Shown here: positions 61,927-64,000 of the stretch, piece after piece
Numbering within the stretch: position 1 is the stretch's first letter
How the letters are laid out: the number at the start of each line of letters is the position of its first letter
From: Rhodospirillales bacterium URHD0017
GTDB taxonomy: Bacteria; Pseudomonadota; Alphaproteobacteria; Reyranellales; Reyranellaceae
Assembly (NCBI GenBank): GCA_900110395.1
Contig: FODP01000016.1
Span: 89,822-153,821 of the forward strand
Length of the DNA stretch: 64,000 nt
Direction: 5' to 3'
The notes under the pieces: generated by a model
The model's input: only the letters and a program-made list of their open reading frames with translations
Told to the model about the DNA's origin: nothing
Databases searched by the model: none
Made by a program: the position numbers and the translations under genes

Positions 61927-62392
61927 GTCTCCGTCACTCGAGCGTTGCGAGAGGCGAGCTTCGCAACCGCCCTTCCGGTCCCGAGGTGATGTCCCCCCGG
62001 GCTCCAGCGACGCGGCGTCACCTCCAGGCGCTCATCTACAAGGCGCGTGAGCTGCGGCTTGATCCATTTTGGCGGTCGAGTTCTCGTTCCCACGGAAGCA
62101 ACTGGAGCATATCCAGCTTACCGTTGGTAGGAGCGGTGCAGCCCAGGCCGCACCGCCCCACACCATCGAAGCAATGTAGTAGGTTGTCGCCCACACACCA
62201 ACCTACGCCTCCCTACCCACAAGGTGGACATGCCCCAAAGGCGAGGAAGCTGGCAAGGCGCCCCACTGAGTTCTCGCCGAACCTGCTCGGATTCTCGCCG
62301 AACGGGCGGGGTGACTATTGCCTGTCCAAGGGCTGCCAACTCGGTCGCGATGGGCCGACCGTAAGCTGCGACGCTTCAGCGAGGCCTACTGC
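61927..62392. other. stretch without a convincing gene
   Basis: Open frames are present but have no family pattern. No structural RNA was recognised. Confidence 0.5.
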
Positions 62393-62479
62393 CTAAGTGG
62401 TGCAGACGAGTAGCGCGTGCACGAAGAACGCGCCGCAGTAGGCGGCGAAGATGCGGCGTGCGAGGGTGTCACTGTCCAT
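62393..62479 (-). CDS. 28-aa membrane peptide, copy 2
   Basis: Begins MDSDTLARRIFAAYCG and ends in a hydrophobic segment (FFVHALLVCTT, stop). Homologous to the 30-aa peptide at 60094-60186. The start context GGTGCGCTG-ATG is shared as well. Confidence 0.5.
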   Translation of the reverse strand: MDSDTLARRIFAAYCGAFFVHALLVCTT

Positions 62480-62534
62480 CAGCGCACCGCATGAATGCGT
62501 TACCGGCGCACGATCGAGGCCCTTCAGTCCCTTT

Positions 62535-62726
62535 AAGGTGAAATCCGCGTACATCGTTGGTGAGCTTTGTGCCCTCAATGCCGACGGCGTGCCCGTCTTC
62601 AGCCGGCTGCAGGCGGCCATGGATAAAGGCCGCACGGATCAACTCGTGTTCTTTGTCTTCGATCTTCTGTTCCTGAACGGCGAGAGCACGGCGCAGATGC
62701 CGCTGAACGAGCGCAAACGCAATATG
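62535..62726 (+). pseudogene. fragment of an ATP-dependent DNA ligase (LigD-type ligase domain)
   Basis: 64 residues, KVKSAYIVGELCALNADGVP ... SRLQAAMDKGRTDQLVFFVF ... DLLFLNGESTAQ ... LNERKR, match the segment between motifs I and IIIa of LigD-type ligases (compare VILDGEVVFIGRNGKPDFQG and FYAFDLLFIDGEDW in the intact LigD at 1221-3086). The catalytic KxDG region and the rest of the gene are missing on both sides. A dead remnant of a second, distinct ligase gene. Confidence 0.8.
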
Positions 62727-63530
62727 TCGGAGGCGGAACAACCCGATCTCTATGAGCCAGACGGGCTATGGCCACACAGTGCAAATAGTCCAAGTGTGCA
62801 CGGGTCACCGCGAGGTCACGTTTAGACGCTCGCAATCTCCGGGCCTGGACACCAAGCTACAGGTCAGCCAGCGAGGCGGTACCCCAAGGCAGTCTAGCTG
62901 GTCAGGTTCGGCCCTGTGCCTTCTCGTTTCCCACACATCCCAATCAAGGAGAAGCCACAGGGCCGCAACCGATCCGCGCCCGCGAGAGTTGCGGGACCGG
63001 ACGCAGCATCATGTTGCTGGCTCTGTGTCGGCAAGATGGCGGACCTTCAAGATGGCAGACTCTGTAGAAGAGCGGAGGCCGACCCTGCACAGTCCAATAT
63101 CCGATAGCATTTGCCAGCGAGGGCGGTTCAATGATGAGCGTAGCCGCACGCTCGCGGCGAATTATCACGCGTTAAGTTGGCTGCATGCCAATGTCGGACT
63201 CTTGCTTGCGTGAGTTACCCAAATGCGCCAGCGAAAAGTCGTTCGCAAAAATGTACTTTCTCAGGAGCGCTGCGAGGCTCTGCTGGTGAGCCATCCGACG
63301 ACCAGATCGCAGCGTCAGAGACCAAAGCCGGATCGGCCCACACAGCCCACGATCCGGCTTTGGTTTCGCCTGGGCCGACCGGTTTCACGGCTCCACCCCG
63401 ATAAAGGGATGCATCTGCTGGTCACCGCAGCCGTACGCCCGTCCAAGGATGCATCGAAACCATGAGATCGTATGTGACGATTGTCACTCACTACCTCTAA
63501 AGAGGTAGTCGGCGAAGGCGCCGGTTGCGA
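62727..63530. other. stretch with remnants only
   Basis: No intact gene recognised. A short piece near 63385-63440 (DKGMHLLVTAA) weakly recalls the N-terminal domain of tyrosine integrases. Contains the hairpin at 63321-63364. Confidence 0.4.
63321..63364. repeat. perfect 15-bp inverted repeat
   Basis: ACCAAAGCCGGATCG, 14-nt loop, CGATCCGGCTTTGGT. Followed by TTCGCC, without a T-run. Confidence 0.8.
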
Positions 63531-64000
63531 TCAAGCGATCAACGCGGTGACGAGCTCGCCGCGTTTGCGGCGCCGAGGCGTCACAGCCAGCGCCGGTGCG
63601 CAAGGCGCGCGGACGCGCTGCAGAACTGGGGGACGCCACGTGGCAGGTGATCGTTCGGCCTGGGCTTGAAGCGGCTCTATCTTGACCTGCCAGTGTGACA
63701 GCAGCTGCGGCATATTGAGATAGTTGCCGTCGAAACTGGCCAACCCGGCGAGCCGTTCTCTGTCGACCACTTTGATGGCGCGGCCCTCTTTCGACAGGAT
63801 ATTCAGCCTGCGCAGCTCCTGGAAGGTGCGATTGAGGTGGACGATCGAAAGTCCCGCCGCATCTGCCAGGTCCATCTGGGTAAGCGGAATGGTTGGGCTG
63901 TTGAGGCCGACCGCTTCGCGCCGAGCGAGCTGCTCGCACAGGAGATGGGCGACGCGCTGAAGCGCCGGCTGTCGGCCAACGTTGAGCAGCCTTTTGCGGA
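63531..64000 (-). CDS. Crp/Fnr-family transcriptional regulator, C-terminal part (cut by window edge)
   Basis: 156 residues visible. The frame is open to the right edge: RQPALQRVAHLLCEQLARRE, then NSPTIPLTQMDLADAAGLSI and VHLNRTFQELRRLNILSKEG, the winged helix of Crp/Fnr regulators. It continues AIKVVDRERLAGLASFDGNY and LLSHWQVKIEPLQ, frequent in rhizobial Crp relatives, with an unusual ~45-aa Arg/Pro-rich tail. The cyclic-nucleotide-binding domain should lie beyond the window. Possibly responds to cAMP, which would be of interest given the cyclases in the window, but this cannot be judged from the part seen. Confidence 0.85.
   Translation of the reverse strand, partial: RKRLLNVGRQPALQRVAHLLCEQLARREAVGLNSPTIPLTQMDLADAAGLSIVHLNRTFQELRRLNILSKEGRAIKVVDRERLAGLASFDGNYLNMPQLLSHWQVKIEPLQAQAERSPATWRPPVLQRVRAPCAPALAVTPRRRKRGELVTALIA

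Noticed and set aside
63385..63465. N-terminal piece of a tyrosine integrase
   Set aside because: Only about a dozen residues (DKGMHLLVTAA) look right; too little to call even as a pseudogene.

Overview
The window is a 64 kb piece of high-GC chromosome with dense coding, many 1-8 nt gene overlaps and mostly GTG/ATG starts. Its gene content points to an alphaproteobacterium: a Ku/LigD pair, an IalB-family periplasmic protein, class III adenylate cyclases fused to TolB-like and TPR domains, Liv-type ABC transporters and a GlgE/TreS-maltokinase operon. Genus cannot be fixed from sequence reading alone. No rRNA, tRNA or CRISPR array was seen.

Left part (1-7.7 kb): a frameshifted SRAP (YedK-like) gene, then a leftward NHEJ operon ku - 104-aa orf - ligD - 110-aa orf with 4-nt couplings. 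Next come an IS1595-type transposase with an in-frame ochre stop, a possible HicB/HicA-like pair, a hypothetical gene and an OmpA-type remnant.

Region 7.7-22.5 kb is the most unusual part. It holds three proteins of the PAP2/vanadium-haloperoxidase superfamily, a subtilase (S8), a glutamic peptidase (G1, eqolisin) and three large signalling proteins (a SARP-type regulator with TolB and TPR domains, a cyclase-TolB-TPR protein, and a truncated cyclase). Two modules have the same logic: a TPR regulator, then a PAP2 protein with an N-terminal Gly-X-Y repeat, then a peptidase. One runs rightward (11.2-16.5 kb, S8) and one leftward (22.5-17.9 kb, G1). None of these enzymes has an evident signal peptide. 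The S8 gene lies between two 15-bp inverted repeats.

Region 17.6-30.9 kb carries scattered phage pieces: the C-terminal half of an S24 repressor joined to a broken cyclase, a terminase pair, and a complete repressor/Cro-like divergent switch with operators that can be read in the sequence. Among these lie host genes (TetR, NlpC/P60, a nuclease-like protein).

Region 30.9-49.1 kb: small stress-type genes, then a leftward seven-gene operon glgE - treS/mak - glgB - glgX - treZ - malQ - treY. It encodes both directions of a glucan-trehalose cycle: trehalose to maltose to maltose-1-phosphate to branched glucan, and glucan to trehalose.

Region 49.4-58.6 kb: a membrane fusion protein, an IalB-like protein, an RraA-like protein, a Ca2+/H+ antiporter and a complete branched-chain-amino-acid-type ABC transporter with a divergent binding-protein gene closed by a strong terminator.

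Right end (58.6-64 kb): gene-poor and apparently decayed. It contains two copies of a 28-30 aa membrane peptide gene, a Rap1a/Tai-like lipoprotein, a DNA ligase fragment, two long perfect hairpins and a Crp/Fnr-type regulator cut by the window edge.
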